The notes under the pieces: generated by a model
The model's input: the letters and a program-made list of their open reading frames with translations, nothing else
Database searches by the model: none
What the model was told of the DNA's origin: nothing
Shown: positions 1 to 8,447 of the stretch, one piece after another
Layout of the letters: each line of letters opens with the position of its first letter
Position numbering within the stretch: the first letter of the stretch is position 1
Source: CAJPQU01 sp052170475
GTDB taxonomy: Bacteria; Bacillota; Negativicutes; Selenomonadales; Selenomonadaceae
Reading direction: 5' to 3'
DNA length: 64,000 nt
Assembly (NCBI GenBank): GCA_052170475.1
Contig: JBQNAL010000002.1
Span: 62,001-126,000 of the forward strand
Position numbers and translations under genes: made by a program

Positions 1-657
1 CAAGAAGAGTCCGCGAAGCTGGTGGACATGGACGAGGTGACCGAGGAAGCGCTTCGCTTGGCGGAGCGGAGCGGCATCGTCTTTTTGGACGAGATCGATA
101 AGGTGGCGACGAAGGATTCGCACTCGGCTGGCCCTGATGTTTCCCGCGAGGGCGTGCAGCGCGATATTCTGCCCATCGTCGAGGGCTCCACGGTCGTGAC
201 GAAGTATGGCCCCGTCAAGACCGATCACGTCCTCTTCATCGCAGCAGGCGCTTTCCACACGGCGAAGCCGTCCGATCTCATTCCTGAGCTGCAGGGACGC
301 TTCCCCATCCGAGTGGAGCTGACGCCGCTCAAAAAGGAAGATTTTCGGCGCATCTTGGTGGAGCCGAGAAACGCGCTCATCAAGCAGTATGAGGCGCTCC
401 TCTCGACCGAGGGGGTCACGCTCACCTTCCGTGATGACGCCATTGACCGCTTGGCGGAGATGGCCTGCGCGGTGAACGAGGAGACGGAAAACATCGGGGC
501 GCGGCGGCTGCACACGCTGCTCGAAAAACTCTTGGAAGAGGTATCCTTTGACGCGCCGGAGTTAGAGGACAAAGAAGTGATCATCGACGCTGCCTATGTG
601 GAGAAAACGCTGTCTGATCTCATCGTGAACCGCGATCTCAGCCGGTTTATCCTTTGA
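1..657 (+). CDS. hslU: ATP-dependent protease ATPase subunit HslU (ClpY), 3' part
   Basis: This is the C-terminal 218 residues of the AAA+ unfoldase that feeds substrates to the HslV peptidase in the cytoplasm. The 5' end, with the Walker A motif, lies outside the window. Visible are the Walker B motif (GIVFLDEIDK, about residue 24 of the fragment), the sensor/arginine-finger region (ELQGRFPIRVEL), the C-terminal small domain with the family sequence NIGARRLHTLLEKLLEE, and the terminal LSRFIL tail, which in this family docks into HslV. It lies directly upstream of codY, the same order as in Bacillus subtilis, where hslV precedes it. No clear terminator follows it. Confidence 0.96.
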   Translation, partial: QEESAKLVDMDEVTEEALRLAERSGIVFLDEIDKVATKDSHSAGPDVSREGVQRDILPIVEGSTVVTKYGPVKTDHVLFIAAGAFHTAKPSDLIPELQGRFPIRVELTPLKKEDFRRILVEPRNALIKQYEALLSTEGVTLTFRDDAIDRLAEMACAVNEETENIGARRLHTLLEKLLEEVSFDAPELEDKEVIIDAAYVEKTLSDLIVNRDLSRFIL

Positions 658-719
658 TGGCGCACGAGACAGCGCAGATGTCCCAAGAGTGAAAGATTGG
701 CGAGATTTTTGGAAATAGC

Positions 720-747
720 GTGACATGATAGAAAAGTATGATAAAAT
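720..747 (+). promoter_or_regulatory. Probable sigma-A promoter of codY
   Basis: GTGACA at 720-725 (five of six bases match TTGACA), a 16-bp spacer, then TAAAAT at 742-747 preceded by TG at 739-740, giving an extended -10. It lies 70 bp upstream of the codY start, between hslU and codY. Assigned by pattern only. Confidence 0.5.
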
Positions 748-816
748 GGTATGGGACATCGTAGCTGGCTTGGCGGTGAGCCTACGTTGACGCTGGATGA
801 GAAAGGATGACGGTAC

Positions 817-1599
817 ATGGCAACTTTACTGGAACGGGCACGGAAGATCAATCGCCTTTTGCAGCGGTCGGAAAGTGTGGAGTACGACAGTATTTCTCGG
901 GTGCTGTGCAACGTTATCGGGGCGAATATCTACATTGTGAACCGGCAAGGAAAAATCTACGGGTACGCCTTTGTGGATGATTTTGAGTGCGATCTGATGA
1001 TTGATAAAGTCATCAATCAGGGCGCGTTCCCTGATCATTACGTCAAGTGGCTCCTTAAAGTTGACGAGACTTCGGCGAATCTCCATCCGAAAAGCGGCCT
1101 GTGCGCCTTCGGGGACGCGGACACCTCGTGTATTTTCGATTGGAAAAACACGACGGTCGTGCCGATCTACGGCGTAGGGGAGCGCATCGGTACCCTCATC
1201 GTCGCAAAGTACAATTCCCCCTTCACCGACGACGATCTTCTCTTGGCGGAGTATGGCGCCACGGTCGTGGGGATGGAAATGCTCCGGGATCACACGCAGA
1301 AAATTGAGGTGGAGGCCAGAAAAAAGGCGACGGTGCAGATCGCTTTGGCCACCCTGTCATTTTCCGAAGTACAGGCGGCCATTGGGATCTTGGGCGAGCT
1401 GCCGGAGTCCGGCGAGGGGCTTCTCATCGCTTCGAAGATTGCCGATCGGCTCCGCATTACCCGATCAGTCATCGTCAACGCTTTGCGAAAGTTTGAGTCG
1501 GCGGGGGTTATCGAATCTAAATCTTTAGGGATGAAAGGTACATATATTAAAGTACTCAATGAACATCTCATGGATGAGATCAGAAAACTGCGTCATTGA
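817..1599 (+). CDS. codY: GTP-sensing global transcriptional repressor CodY
   Basis: CodY binds DNA when branched-chain amino acids and GTP are plentiful and represses nutrient-uptake and adaptation genes in Firmicutes. The 260-residue length matches the family. An N-terminal GAF sensor (about 1-155) is followed by a winged helix near residues 200-255, with the recognition region SKIADRLRITRSVIVNALRK and the wing ending GMKGTYIKVLN. The start is the ATG at 817, shortly after GAAAGGATGACG. It sits between hslU and the flagellar operon, as in B. subtilis. A perfect hairpin overlaps its stop codon. Confidence 0.97.
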   Translation: MATLLERARKINRLLQRSESVEYDSISRVLCNVIGANIYIVNRQGKIYGYAFVDDFECDLMIDKVINQGAFPDHYVKWLLKVDETSANLHPKSGLCAFGDADTSCIFDWKNTTVVPIYGVGERIGTLIVAKYNSPFTDDDLLLAEYGATVVGMEMLRDHTQKIEVEARKKATVQIALATLSFSEVQAAIGILGELPESGEGLLIASKIADRLRITRSVIVNALRKFESAGVIESKSLGMKGTYIKVLNEHLMDEIRKLRH

Positions 1600-1625
1600 G
1601 GAATCAATGACGAGAGGAGTTTTTC
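1591..1625 (+). terminator. Possible terminator overlapping the end of codY
   Basis: A perfect 9-bp stem (CGTCATTGA at 1591-1599, TCAATGACG at 1604-1612) is closed by a GGAA tetraloop. The left arm contains the codY stop codon. A short T-run follows at about 1621-1625, but it is separated from the stem by 7-8 bases, so termination may be weak. Confidence 0.45.
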
Positions 1626-1692
1626 TGAGGCGGGACAATCTGACTATTTCATGGAAAAAACAGAAAAAAATCGTGTCCAAAATGAGAAAACA

Positions 1693-1701
1693 TGGTACAA
1701 T
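1693..1701 (+). promoter_or_regulatory. Probable extended -10 promoter of the flagellar operon
   Basis: TGG followed by TACAAT (1696-1701) forms an extended -10 element. The -35 position (about 1673-1679) matches consensus poorly. Transcription would begin near 1708, leaving a leader of about 118 nt before flgB. No sigma-28 (TAAA / GCCGATAA) element was seen here. Confidence 0.5.
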
Positions 1702-1750
1702 GAAAATCAAAATTAGAATCGCGTAAGGTTTAGAATGTTGCTTAAGAAAA

Positions 1751-1792
1751 GACACTTATTCTCATGGGGCGTATGCCTTGGAATAGGGTGTC
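1751..1792 (+). promoter_or_regulatory. Structured leader hairpin before flgB
   Basis: GACAC at 1751-1755 can pair with GTGTC at 1788-1792. Inside it, ATTC pairs with GAAT, and a G/U-rich inner stem GGGGC/GCCTT closes on GTAT. The structure lies in the untranslated leader of the flagellar operon, about 30 nt before the flgB start, with only a TTT after it. It could be an attenuator, a stability element or neutral. Confidence 0.35.
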
Positions 1793-1825
1793 TTTGATGT
1801 TGGGATTGGAGATTGAGGTGACATC

Positions 1826-2248
1826 ATGCTGGATCAGATCATGGCTTCCGGGGAATTCGATTATTTGGGGCGGGGCCTGAAAGCGGCGAGTCTTCGTCAG
1901 GAAGTCATCGCCAACAATTTGGCAAACGTCAATACACCGAAGTTCAAGCGCAGTGAGGTAGCCTTTGAGGCGCTCTTGGCGAAGGAACTTTACGGGGATC
2001 GTCGGGAGGGTACGCTGCCCTTGGTGCGTACGCATGATAAGCATTTTCCCATCACAGGCCTAAAGAAACGCGCGGAAGCGAAGATTGAATTGGACGGCAG
2101 CACTGAGATGCGCGTCGATCAAAATAATGTGGATGTGGACATTGAAATGGCCAGTTTGGCGAAAAACCAAATCTATTATAACGCTATGGCTACGGAATTG
2201 GGCGGGTACGTCAGTCGAGTCAAGAGCGTGATGCAGCCGGAAGGGTAA
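1826..2248 (+). CDS. flgB: Flagellar basal-body rod protein FlgB
   Basis: FlgB is a proximal rod subunit placed outside the membrane by the flagellar export apparatus. It has 140 residues, normal for the family. The N-terminal rod/hook motif ANNLANVNTPKFKR begins at about residue 29, and the C-terminal amphipathic helix (EMASLAKNQIYYNAMATEL) is typical of rod proteins. The ATG at 1826 follows GAGGTGAC at good spacing. It is the first gene of the flagellar run; flgC starts 36 bp after its stop. Confidence 0.96.
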   Translation: MLDQIMASGEFDYLGRGLKAASLRQEVIANNLANVNTPKFKRSEVAFEALLAKELYGDRREGTLPLVRTHDKHFPITGLKKRAEAKIELDGSTEMRVDQNNVDVDIEMASLAKNQIYYNAMATELGGYVSRVKSVMQPEG

Positions 2249-2284
2249 ATTTCTGCTTTGGATGGGGATAAGGAGCTGAGGACG

Positions 2285-2746
2285 ATGAGTATGTTCGGGG
2301 GGATTGACGCGTCGGCGTCAGGCCTTACGGCCGAGCGTCTGCGCATGGATGTGATTTCCAACAACATAGCGAACGCGAATACGACGCGTACGCCGGAAGG
2401 CGGCGCCTATAAGCGCCGCTATGTAGTCTTTGAACCGCGAGAGCAAAGCGAGGCGGGACGGTTTGCAGGCTTCTTGGCCGGCGCGATGGAGAGGAAAACG
2501 CGCCGGGGGGCTGGAAACGGGGTGCGCGCTGTCCGCATTGCGGAGGATAGGACGCCGGGGGCGCTGGTTTATGATCCGGGGCATCCTGACGCCAATGCCC
2601 AAGGGTACTTGGAACGCCCCAACGTGAATGCTGTGGCGGAAATGGTGGATATGATCACCGCGTCGCGTTCCTACGAGGCCAACGTTACGGCCATCAACGC
2701 GGCGAAGAGCATGGCGATGAAAGCGATGGATATTGGTCGAAATTGA
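2285..2746 (+). CDS. flgC: Flagellar basal-body rod protein FlgC
   Basis: FlgC is a proximal rod protein of 153 residues that stacks with FlgB and FlgF. The N-terminus has the family motif ISNNIANANTTRTPEGGAYKR, with ERPNVNAVAEMVDMI and a C-terminal SYEANVTAINAAKSMAMKA helix. The start is taken at the ATG at 2285, nine bases after AAGGAG. An upstream in-frame ATG at 2258 lacks a ribosome site and would add nine unconserved residues. Confidence 0.96.
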   Translation: MSMFGGIDASASGLTAERLRMDVISNNIANANTTRTPEGGAYKRRYVVFEPREQSEAGRFAGFLAGAMERKTRRGAGNGVRAVRIAEDRTPGALVYDPGHPDANAQGYLERPNVNAVAEMVDMITASRSYEANVTAINAAKSMAMKAMDIGRN

Positions 2747-2779
2747 ACGGATGCACAATAGATAAATGAGGTGATATGG

Positions 2780-3091
2780 GTGGAGATAGAACCTTTGCAG
2801 ATGACGCCGGTCAGAGCCGTCACGATGAGCGCCGAGAGCCATTTGGGAGAAACTTTGGCGCCGGAGGCCGTAAAATCTTTTGGCGCGTACCTGACAGATT
2901 CCCTAAAAGAGGCGAACCGTCTCCAAAAGCGCTCCGAAGCCTTGGATGCTGCTTTGGCAGCGGGGGAGATCAACGATATTTCTGAGGTTGTCATTGCCAG
3001 CCAAAAAGCGGATATTGCGCTTCATTTGACGATGCAGGTGAAGAACAAAGCCGTCGCCGCCTATCAGGAACTCATGCGTATGCAGGTCTAA
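2780..3091 (+). CDS. fliE: Flagellar hook-basal body protein FliE
   Basis: FliE is a small export-gate/rod adaptor (103 residues) linking the MS ring and export gate to FlgB. The conserved parts are the central SFGAYLTDSLKEANRLQK-like segment and the C-terminal ISEVVIASQKADIALHLTMQVKNK...YQELMRMQV helix. The start chosen is the GTG at 2780, six bases after GAGGTG (2768-2773). The earlier in-frame GTG at 2771 lies inside that ribosome site. Confidence 0.93.
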   Translation: MEIEPLQMTPVRAVTMSAESHLGETLAPEAVKSFGAYLTDSLKEANRLQKRSEALDAALAAGEINDISEVVIASQKADIALHLTMQVKNKAVAAYQELMRMQV

Positions 3092-3136
3092 CCCCTGCCC
3101 GTGATCGACGGGAAATGAGCCGAAGGGATGGAGAAG

Positions 3137-4747
3137 ATGGCAGAGGACTGGAAAGAGCGGTATCTGCAGCTATGGGAAAAAACGACGCAAAAGCAGCGCT
3201 ATCTGATGTTCGGCATCTTGGGGCTGCTGGTCGTCCTCCTCATAGTTGGCAGTTATTTCTATGGCAGTAAGCCGGATTTAGTGCCGTTGTTCACCAATAT
3301 GGAAACGAAGGATGCGGGTGAAGTCGCGGCAAAATTGAAGGAATCGAAAATTCAATACGAGATACAGGAAAATCAGCAAGGTGTGACGGTCTTGGTTCCC
3401 TCACGGGATGTTCATGCGGCACGCCTTGACTTGGCGACGCAAGGGCTGCCGCGCGGGCATAAGGGCTTTGAGATCTTTGACGACAGCAAACTCGGTGTGA
3501 CGGAGTTTCAAAATAAGGTCAATTATCTTCAGGCGCTGCAAGGCGAACTGACGCGTACCATCGAGCAGATCGCTGCTGTGGAGCAGGCACGCGTTCACAT
3601 CGTCCTGCCGGAGGACAGCCTGTATAAAAAGAATGAGAAACCGGCCACGGCGTCGATCATGCTGCGCCTAAAGCCGGAGCGCAAGCTGACCAAGAAAGAG
3701 ATCAAGGGCATTGTCAACTTGGCGGCGCACAGCATTCAGGGGCTGACCCCGGAGAACATCACCATCGTGGATGATACGGGGAAGATCCTCAACGATCCCG
3801 AGGAGGATGAAGAAAAGGGTGTGGGGAATAAGACCATCACCCAGCTCGAGATGACGCGCAAGGTGCAGGAACGGATGCAGAAAGATGTCCAGACACTCCT
3901 CGATGAGGCCTTGGGAGAGGGCCGCGCCTTTGTGCGGGTGAATGTGGAGCTTGACTTTGATCAGCGGCAGACGGATCGCCAAATCTTTACCCCGGTGGTG
4001 GAAGATTCCGGCATCATTCGCAGCCAGCAGGAGATGAGCGAGAGTTACAGCGGGACGTCCCAAAATCCGGGCGGGCCGGCGGGCGTGCAGTCGAATGTGC
4101 CGGGGTATGTGGCGCAGACGGAGAATGCCAACGCGCAGTATGAAAAGAAAGAGTCTACCCGCAATTTTGAGATCAATGAGGAGAAGCAGAAGATCGTCGC
4201 TTCCCCTGGCTCCATTCGTCGGGTGAACATCGCTGTGTTGGTGAACGACGATATTACGCGTGCCCAGCAGGACAGCATTTTGCGCTCTGTCTCGTCGGCG
4301 GTAGGGGTGAACCCTGAGCGCGGCGACACGGTATCCGTAGAGCCGCTGCCCTTCAATACGACGATGGCGGAGCGTCGGGCGGCGCAGGAAATGGCGGAAA
4401 AGGCGCAGCGTGATCGCGCCGTGTACACGCAGCTTGCGGCTGTTCTCTTGGTGTTGGCGATGGCCGGTGGGGCGCTCATCATGCAGCGGCGCAAGCGTCG
4501 GCTGGAACTCGAAGCCTTGGAAGAGGAGCGGCTGGCGCAGGAAGCGCTCGAAGCGCAGCGACGGGAGGAAGAGGCGCGTATGAACGAAGAGCGAGCGAAC
4601 CTTGTCGCAGCTGGACAGCTCGACGAGGAAGAACTTACCTTGGAAGAGAAGCAGCATCTTTCTGAACGGCAAGCGCTGGAGAAGCTCATCAGAGAGAAGC
4701 CGGCGGATGTGGCGATGCTGGTCAAAACTTGGCTTTCGGAGGATTGA
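3137..4747 (+). CDS. fliF: Flagellar MS-ring protein FliF
   Basis: FliF builds the MS ring in the cytoplasmic membrane that houses the export gate and carries the switch. It has 536 residues with one transmembrane segment at about 22-42 and a second near 428-448. Between them are the periplasmic ring-building domains (VPLFTNMETKDAGEVAAKL, YQALQGELTRTI-type region), and the cytoplasmic C-terminal tail (KPADVAMLVKTWLSED) is the FliG-binding end. The ATG at 3137 is preferred because GAAGGG lies nine bases upstream; an in-frame ATG at 3128 directly abuts that site. fliG begins six bases downstream. Confidence 0.96.
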   Translation: MAEDWKERYLQLWEKTTQKQRYLMFGILGLLVVLLIVGSYFYGSKPDLVPLFTNMETKDAGEVAAKLKESKIQYEIQENQQGVTVLVPSRDVHAARLDLATQGLPRGHKGFEIFDDSKLGVTEFQNKVNYLQALQGELTRTIEQIAAVEQARVHIVLPEDSLYKKNEKPATASIMLRLKPERKLTKKEIKGIVNLAAHSIQGLTPENITIVDDTGKILNDPEEDEEKGVGNKTITQLEMTRKVQERMQKDVQTLLDEALGEGRAFVRVNVELDFDQRQTDRQIFTPVVEDSGIIRSQQEMSESYSGTSQNPGGPAGVQSNVPGYVAQTENANAQYEKKESTRNFEINEEKQKIVASPGSIRRVNIAVLVNDDITRAQQDSILRSVSSAVGVNPERGDTVSVEPLPFNTTMAERRAAQEMAEKAQRDRAVYTQLAAVLLVLAMAGGALIMQRRKRRLELEALEEERLAQEALEAQRREEEARMNEERANLVAAGQLDEEELTLEEKQHLSERQALEKLIREKPADVAMLVKTWLSED

Positions 4748-4753
4748 TGGACT

Positions 4754-5779
4754 ATGCCGGATATGTATGATGACACTTCGCGCGAGATGTCGAACCAACA
4801 GAAAGCGGCCATTCTCTTCATCACCTTGGGGCCGGAGTATTCCGCCAAAATTTTTCAGCATATGGCGGATGACGAGATCGAGAAGATTACGTTGGAGATC
4901 GCCAGTCAAAAGCAGGTGACCCCAGAGCAGAAAAAAATGGTCATCAGTGAGTTTTACCAGATGGCCATGGCAAAAAATTACATCTCCACCGGCGGATTGG
5001 AATACGCACAGAACGTCTTGGAGAAGGCGCTTGGCTCGGAGAAGGCGGCCAGTATCATCAGCCGCCTCACCACGAGCTTACAGGTTCGCCCCTTCGATTT
5101 TTTGAAGAAGACCGATCCGTCGCAGCTTTTGAATTTCATCCAGAACGAGCATCCCCAGACCATCGCTTTGATTATGGCTTACTTGGATGCGGATCAGGCG
5201 GCGACGATTTTGGTCTCCCTGTCGCAGGAGCGGCAGGCGGAGGTCGCCCGGCGCATCGCCATGATGGATCGCACGTCGCCGGAGGTGCTGCGCGAAGTGG
5301 AGCGGGTGTTGGAGCGAAAGCTCTCCTCCTTGGTCACGCAGGACTTCACCACGGCGGGCGGGATCAAGGCCATCGTGGAAGTCCTCAACCGCGTGGATCG
5401 CACCACCGAGAAAACCATCATCGAAACCTTGGAAGTGGACAATCCGGAACTTACGGAGGAAATCAAGCGCCTCATGTTCGTGTTCGAGGATATTGTCATG
5501 CTGGACGATCGTTCCCTGCAGATGGTTTTGCGGGAAGTGGATACGAAGGATCTCTCCTTGGCGCTCAAGGCCACGCCGAAGGAAGTCGCGGCCAAGGTAT
5601 TCAAAAACATGTCGACCCGTGCGGCAGATATGCTGCGTGAAGAGATTGAGTACATGGGGCCTGTGAAGATCCGCGATGTCGAGGAAGCTCAGCAGAAGAT
5701 CGTCAACGTCATTCGCAATTTGGAAGATAAAGGTGAAATCGTGGTGGCGCGTGGAAAGGGTGACGAAATGATTGTCTAG
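4754..5779 (+). CDS. fliG: Flagellar motor switch protein FliG
   Basis: FliG is the rotor protein on the cytoplasmic face of the MS ring; it contacts the stator and transmits torque. The 341-residue length matches the family. The N-terminal domain opens with NQQKAAILFITLGPEYSAKIF, the middle domain has the EHPQTIALIM motif, and the C-terminal torque helix region includes DDRSLQMVLREVDTKDLSLALK with alternating charges. It is preceded by GGAGG at the fliF stop, and its 3' end overlaps the fliH start by eight bases. Confidence 0.97.
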   Translation: MPDMYDDTSREMSNQQKAAILFITLGPEYSAKIFQHMADDEIEKITLEIASQKQVTPEQKKMVISEFYQMAMAKNYISTGGLEYAQNVLEKALGSEKAASIISRLTTSLQVRPFDFLKKTDPSQLLNFIQNEHPQTIALIMAYLDADQAATILVSLSQERQAEVARRIAMMDRTSPEVLREVERVLERKLSSLVTQDFTTAGGIKAIVEVLNRVDRTTEKTIIETLEVDNPELTEEIKRLMFVFEDIVMLDDRSLQMVLREVDTKDLSLALKATPKEVAAKVFKNMSTRAADMLREEIEYMGPVKIRDVEEAQQKIVNVIRNLEDKGEIVVARGKGDEMIV

Positions 5780-6656
5780 GATCATCAAGGCCTCGGTCTG
5801 GGAAGATGAGCCATGCGTCGTGGAAGTCCCCCTAGCGGATGCCTCGCTCTTTTTTGACGACGACGAGGAGGATTTCGGCCAAAGGGAATCGCGCCGAGGG
5901 AAAGGGCAGCCTGTCACTGCGGCGGAGCTGCTCCAGGGGCAGAAGGCTTTGGAGGAAGCGAAAGCTGACTTTGCAAATACCCGCGAAGCGATGCTGATGG
6001 ATCTTCTCCACAAGAAGAAAGAAGCGGACGCGCTTTTAGAGCAAGCGCGGCGCGACGGTGAGCTTTTGCGGGTGGAAGCGGAAACGGAGCGCCAAAACAT
6101 CATCGAGGACGCGCACCGTCAGGCGGACTCCCTGCGAGAGGAGGCGAAAGCGGCTGGCCATGAGGAAGGGATAGCGGCAGGGCGAGAGGAAGGGATTCAG
6201 CAGATTCGTGACGAAGAGCAGCAGATTCTCTTAGACGCTAACGCCCATGCGGAGAAGACGATGCGGGACGCGAAAGAGGCCGCTCACGCCTACGTTTTGC
6301 AGGCGGAAGATGAGATCGCCTCCATCGCGATGGAGATTGCGGATAAGGTGCTGCCCCAGCACTTCATCGATGTCCCCCAGATCATCCTGCCCCTCATTCG
6401 CAAAGCGCTTTTGAAGGTCAAAGATCAGCCGGAAGTCATCGTTCGCGTTTCGTCGGGCGACTACGACCTCGTCCTCTTGGCGCGGTCGGAGTTCCAGGCG
6501 ATGTTAGAGGGGAGTTCAGCCGTGTTGGAGGTGCGTTCCGATGAGCATTTGGAACCGGGTTCCTGCGTTTTGGAAACGCCGAATGGCAATGTGGATGCGC
6601 GGGTCGCCACGCAGCTTGCCATGATTCGGCAAGCGATACAGGATGCGATGTCATGA
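5772..6656 (+). CDS. fliH: Flagellar export ATPase regulator FliH
   Basis: FliH binds the FliI ATPase and tethers it to the C-ring. This 294-residue protein has a long charged Glu/Ala/Lys-rich coiled-coil (about 55-190) and a C-terminal globular domain (HFIDVPQIILPLIRKALLKV, then LEVRSDEHLEPGSCVLETPNG) typical of the FliH/V-ATPase E-subunit family. The start is a TTG at 5772 within the last codons of fliG, preceded by AAGGGTGA. It ends in an ATGA overlap with fliI, so translational coupling is likely. Confidence 0.9.
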   Translation: MSRIIKASVWEDEPCVVEVPLADASLFFDDDEEDFGQRESRRGKGQPVTAAELLQGQKALEEAKADFANTREAMLMDLLHKKKEADALLEQARRDGELLRVEAETERQNIIEDAHRQADSLREEAKAAGHEEGIAAGREEGIQQIRDEEQQILLDANAHAEKTMRDAKEAAHAYVLQAEDEIASIAMEIADKVLPQHFIDVPQIILPLIRKALLKVKDQPEVIVRVSSGDYDLVLLARSEFQAMLEGSSAVLEVRSDEHLEPGSCVLETPNGNVDARVATQLAMIRQAIQDAMS

Positions 6657-7963
6657 CAGCGCCCAATCTGAAAAAATTCACGCAGGCCATCGAGGACTGT
6701 GAGCCCATTAAACTCAGCGGCAAGATCACCCAGATCATCGGGCTGGTCATCGAGTCTCGTGGTCCCAATGTCAGTATCGGTGAGCTGTGCTATGTGAAAT
6801 CCCGTCTCGCGGATGTGCCGCCGATACCGGCGGAGGTGGTCGGCTTTCGGGAAGGATTGGTTCTCCTGATGCCCATCGGGGAGATGGTGGGCATAGGCCC
6901 AGGATGTGAGGTCGTCTCGGCGCAGAAGACACTTCGCGTCAAAGTGGGACCTCAGCTTTTAGGCCGCATCTTGGATGGCTTGGGGAATCCGATCGATGGG
7001 AAAGGTCCTATCGTTTCCAAGGTGGAATACCCGCTCCAGGCGGCGCCTCCTGATCCCTTGCAGCGCCCTCGTATTCATGACTCCCTCTACGTCGGCGTCC
7101 GGCCTATCGACGGGCTGATCACCTTGGGTTCCGGGCAGCGCATCGGGATCATGGCAGGAAGCGGCGTGGGAAAATCTACACTTCTCTCCATGATCGCCCG
7201 CAATACGGAAGCAGATGTCAGCGTGATCTCCTTGGTGGGGGAGCGTGGGCGTGAGGTGCGTGACTTCATCGAGCGCGATTTGGGGGAAGAGGGGCTGAAG
7301 CGCTCTGTCGTCGTCGTGGCGACTTCGGATAAACCGGCGTTGGTTCGTATCAAGGGAGCCATGACCGCCACCGCCATCGCGGAATACTTCCGAGATCAGG
7401 GGCGGCGGGTCATCCTCATGATGGATTCGGTGACGCGCTTTGCGATGGCGCAGCGCGAGGTGGGGCTGACCATCGGCGAGCCGCCCGCCACCCGCGGCTA
7501 TACCCCTTCGGTGTTCGCGCTCTTGCCGCGTCTCTTGGAGCGGGCGGGGACGAGTGGAGCGGGATCCATCACCGGGATCTATACCGTCTTAGTCGATGGC
7601 GACGACATGAATGAGCCGATCGCCGACGCCGTGCGCAGCATCTTGGACGGGCATATCGTCCTTTCCCGCGCCATCGCAGCGCAGAACCATTTCCCTGCCA
7701 TCGATGTCTTGGGCAGCGTCAGCCGCGTCATGACGGATGTGGTGACCGACGCGCACCTCACGGCGGCGCAAAGACTGCGGGCACTCTTGGCTGTCTACAA
7801 GGAGGCGGAAGACCTCATCCATATCGGCGCTTATGTCAAAGGCTCCAGCAAGAAGATCGACGAGGCGATCGCCAAGATCGACGACGTGAACCGTTTCCTC
7901 TGTCAAGGGGTCTTCGAGCAGGTCGCCTTTGCAGATATGGAGAAGCAATTAGAAGCCATTTAA
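6653..7963 (+). CDS. fliI: Flagellum-specific export ATPase FliI
   Basis: FliI hydrolyses ATP to help load export substrates into the flagellar type III apparatus. It has 436 residues, as usual. Walker A is GSGVGKST near residue 168, followed by the GERGREVRDFIE catalytic region, Walker B (VILMMDSVTRFA) near 250, and the EPPATRGYTPSVFALLPRLLERAG signature of the F1-beta-like ATPases. Its start overlaps the fliH stop (ATGA), and fliJ follows after a clear GGGAGG ribosome site. Confidence 0.97.
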   Translation: MTAPNLKKFTQAIEDCEPIKLSGKITQIIGLVIESRGPNVSIGELCYVKSRLADVPPIPAEVVGFREGLVLLMPIGEMVGIGPGCEVVSAQKTLRVKVGPQLLGRILDGLGNPIDGKGPIVSKVEYPLQAAPPDPLQRPRIHDSLYVGVRPIDGLITLGSGQRIGIMAGSGVGKSTLLSMIARNTEADVSVISLVGERGREVRDFIERDLGEEGLKRSVVVVATSDKPALVRIKGAMTATAIAEYFRDQGRRVILMMDSVTRFAMAQREVGLTIGEPPATRGYTPSVFALLPRLLERAGTSGAGSITGIYTVLVDGDDMNEPIADAVRSILDGHIVLSRAIAAQNHFPAIDVLGSVSRVMTDVVTDAHLTAAQRLRALLAVYKEAEDLIHIGAYVKGSSKKIDEAIAKIDDVNRFLCQGVFEQVAFADMEKQLEAI

Positions 7964-7979
7964 CCCCTCGGGAGGCGCC

Positions 7980-8447
7980 ATGAAGAAATTCCGCTTCAAG
8001 TTGGAAAAGTACCTCGATGTCACCCGCCGTCGGAAAGATGAGGCCGAGCGGCGCTTCGCCGAAGCGTCACGGCGCTTGGAGGAAGCCCGGGAGAGGTTGG
8101 GGCAGCTCCTCGTGGAGATGGCGCAAGGGCAGAAGGATTATGCGGATCTCATCGGTGCGGGAAAACGTATCACGGTAGGCACGCTGATGACGTATAACAG
8201 CTTCTTTAATTGGAAACGGCAGCAGATTGAGCAGCAGCAGCAAACGATTTTGGAATGTCAGGCAGCGAAGCAGAAATGCTTACAGGAACTCATGAAAATC
8301 ATGAGCCGCTTAAAGAGCATCGAGCAGCTGAAAGAAAAGCGGCTCCAAGAATATAAAGACGCGCTTCAGTTTGAGGAAAATAAACTTTTGGATGAGATTG
8401 GCCTCCAGCTCTACATGAGGCGATCACGTCAGGAGGAACACGCATGA
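7980..8447 (+). CDS. fliJ: Flagellar export chaperone FliJ
   Basis: FliJ is the coiled-coil stalk of the export ATPase. The 155 residues are almost wholly charged and helical, starting MKKFRFKLEKYLDVTRRRKDE and continuing with Glu/Arg/Gln-rich heptads, as in the FliJ family, whose sequence is poorly conserved. The assignment rests on composition, length and position directly after fliI. It overlaps the following gene by ATGA. Confidence 0.9.
   Translation: MKKFRFKLEKYLDVTRRRKDEAERRFAEASRRLEEARERLGQLLVEMAQGQKDYADLIGAGKRITVGTLMTYNSFFNWKRQQIEQQQQTILECQAAKQKCLQELMKIMSRLKSIEQLKEKRLQEYKDALQFEENKLLDEIGLQLYMRRSRQEEHA

Noticed and set aside
1696..1716. Possible CodY-binding box near the flgB promoter
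   Set aside because: The A/T-rich sequence GAAAATCAAAATT has too many mismatches to AATTTTCNGAAAATT to claim.
3668..4909. 413-codon minus-strand frame opposite fliF/fliG
   Set aside because: High GC opens long antisense frames; its codons mirror real genes, its product is His/Arg/Leu-rich with no domain, and it has no ribosome site.
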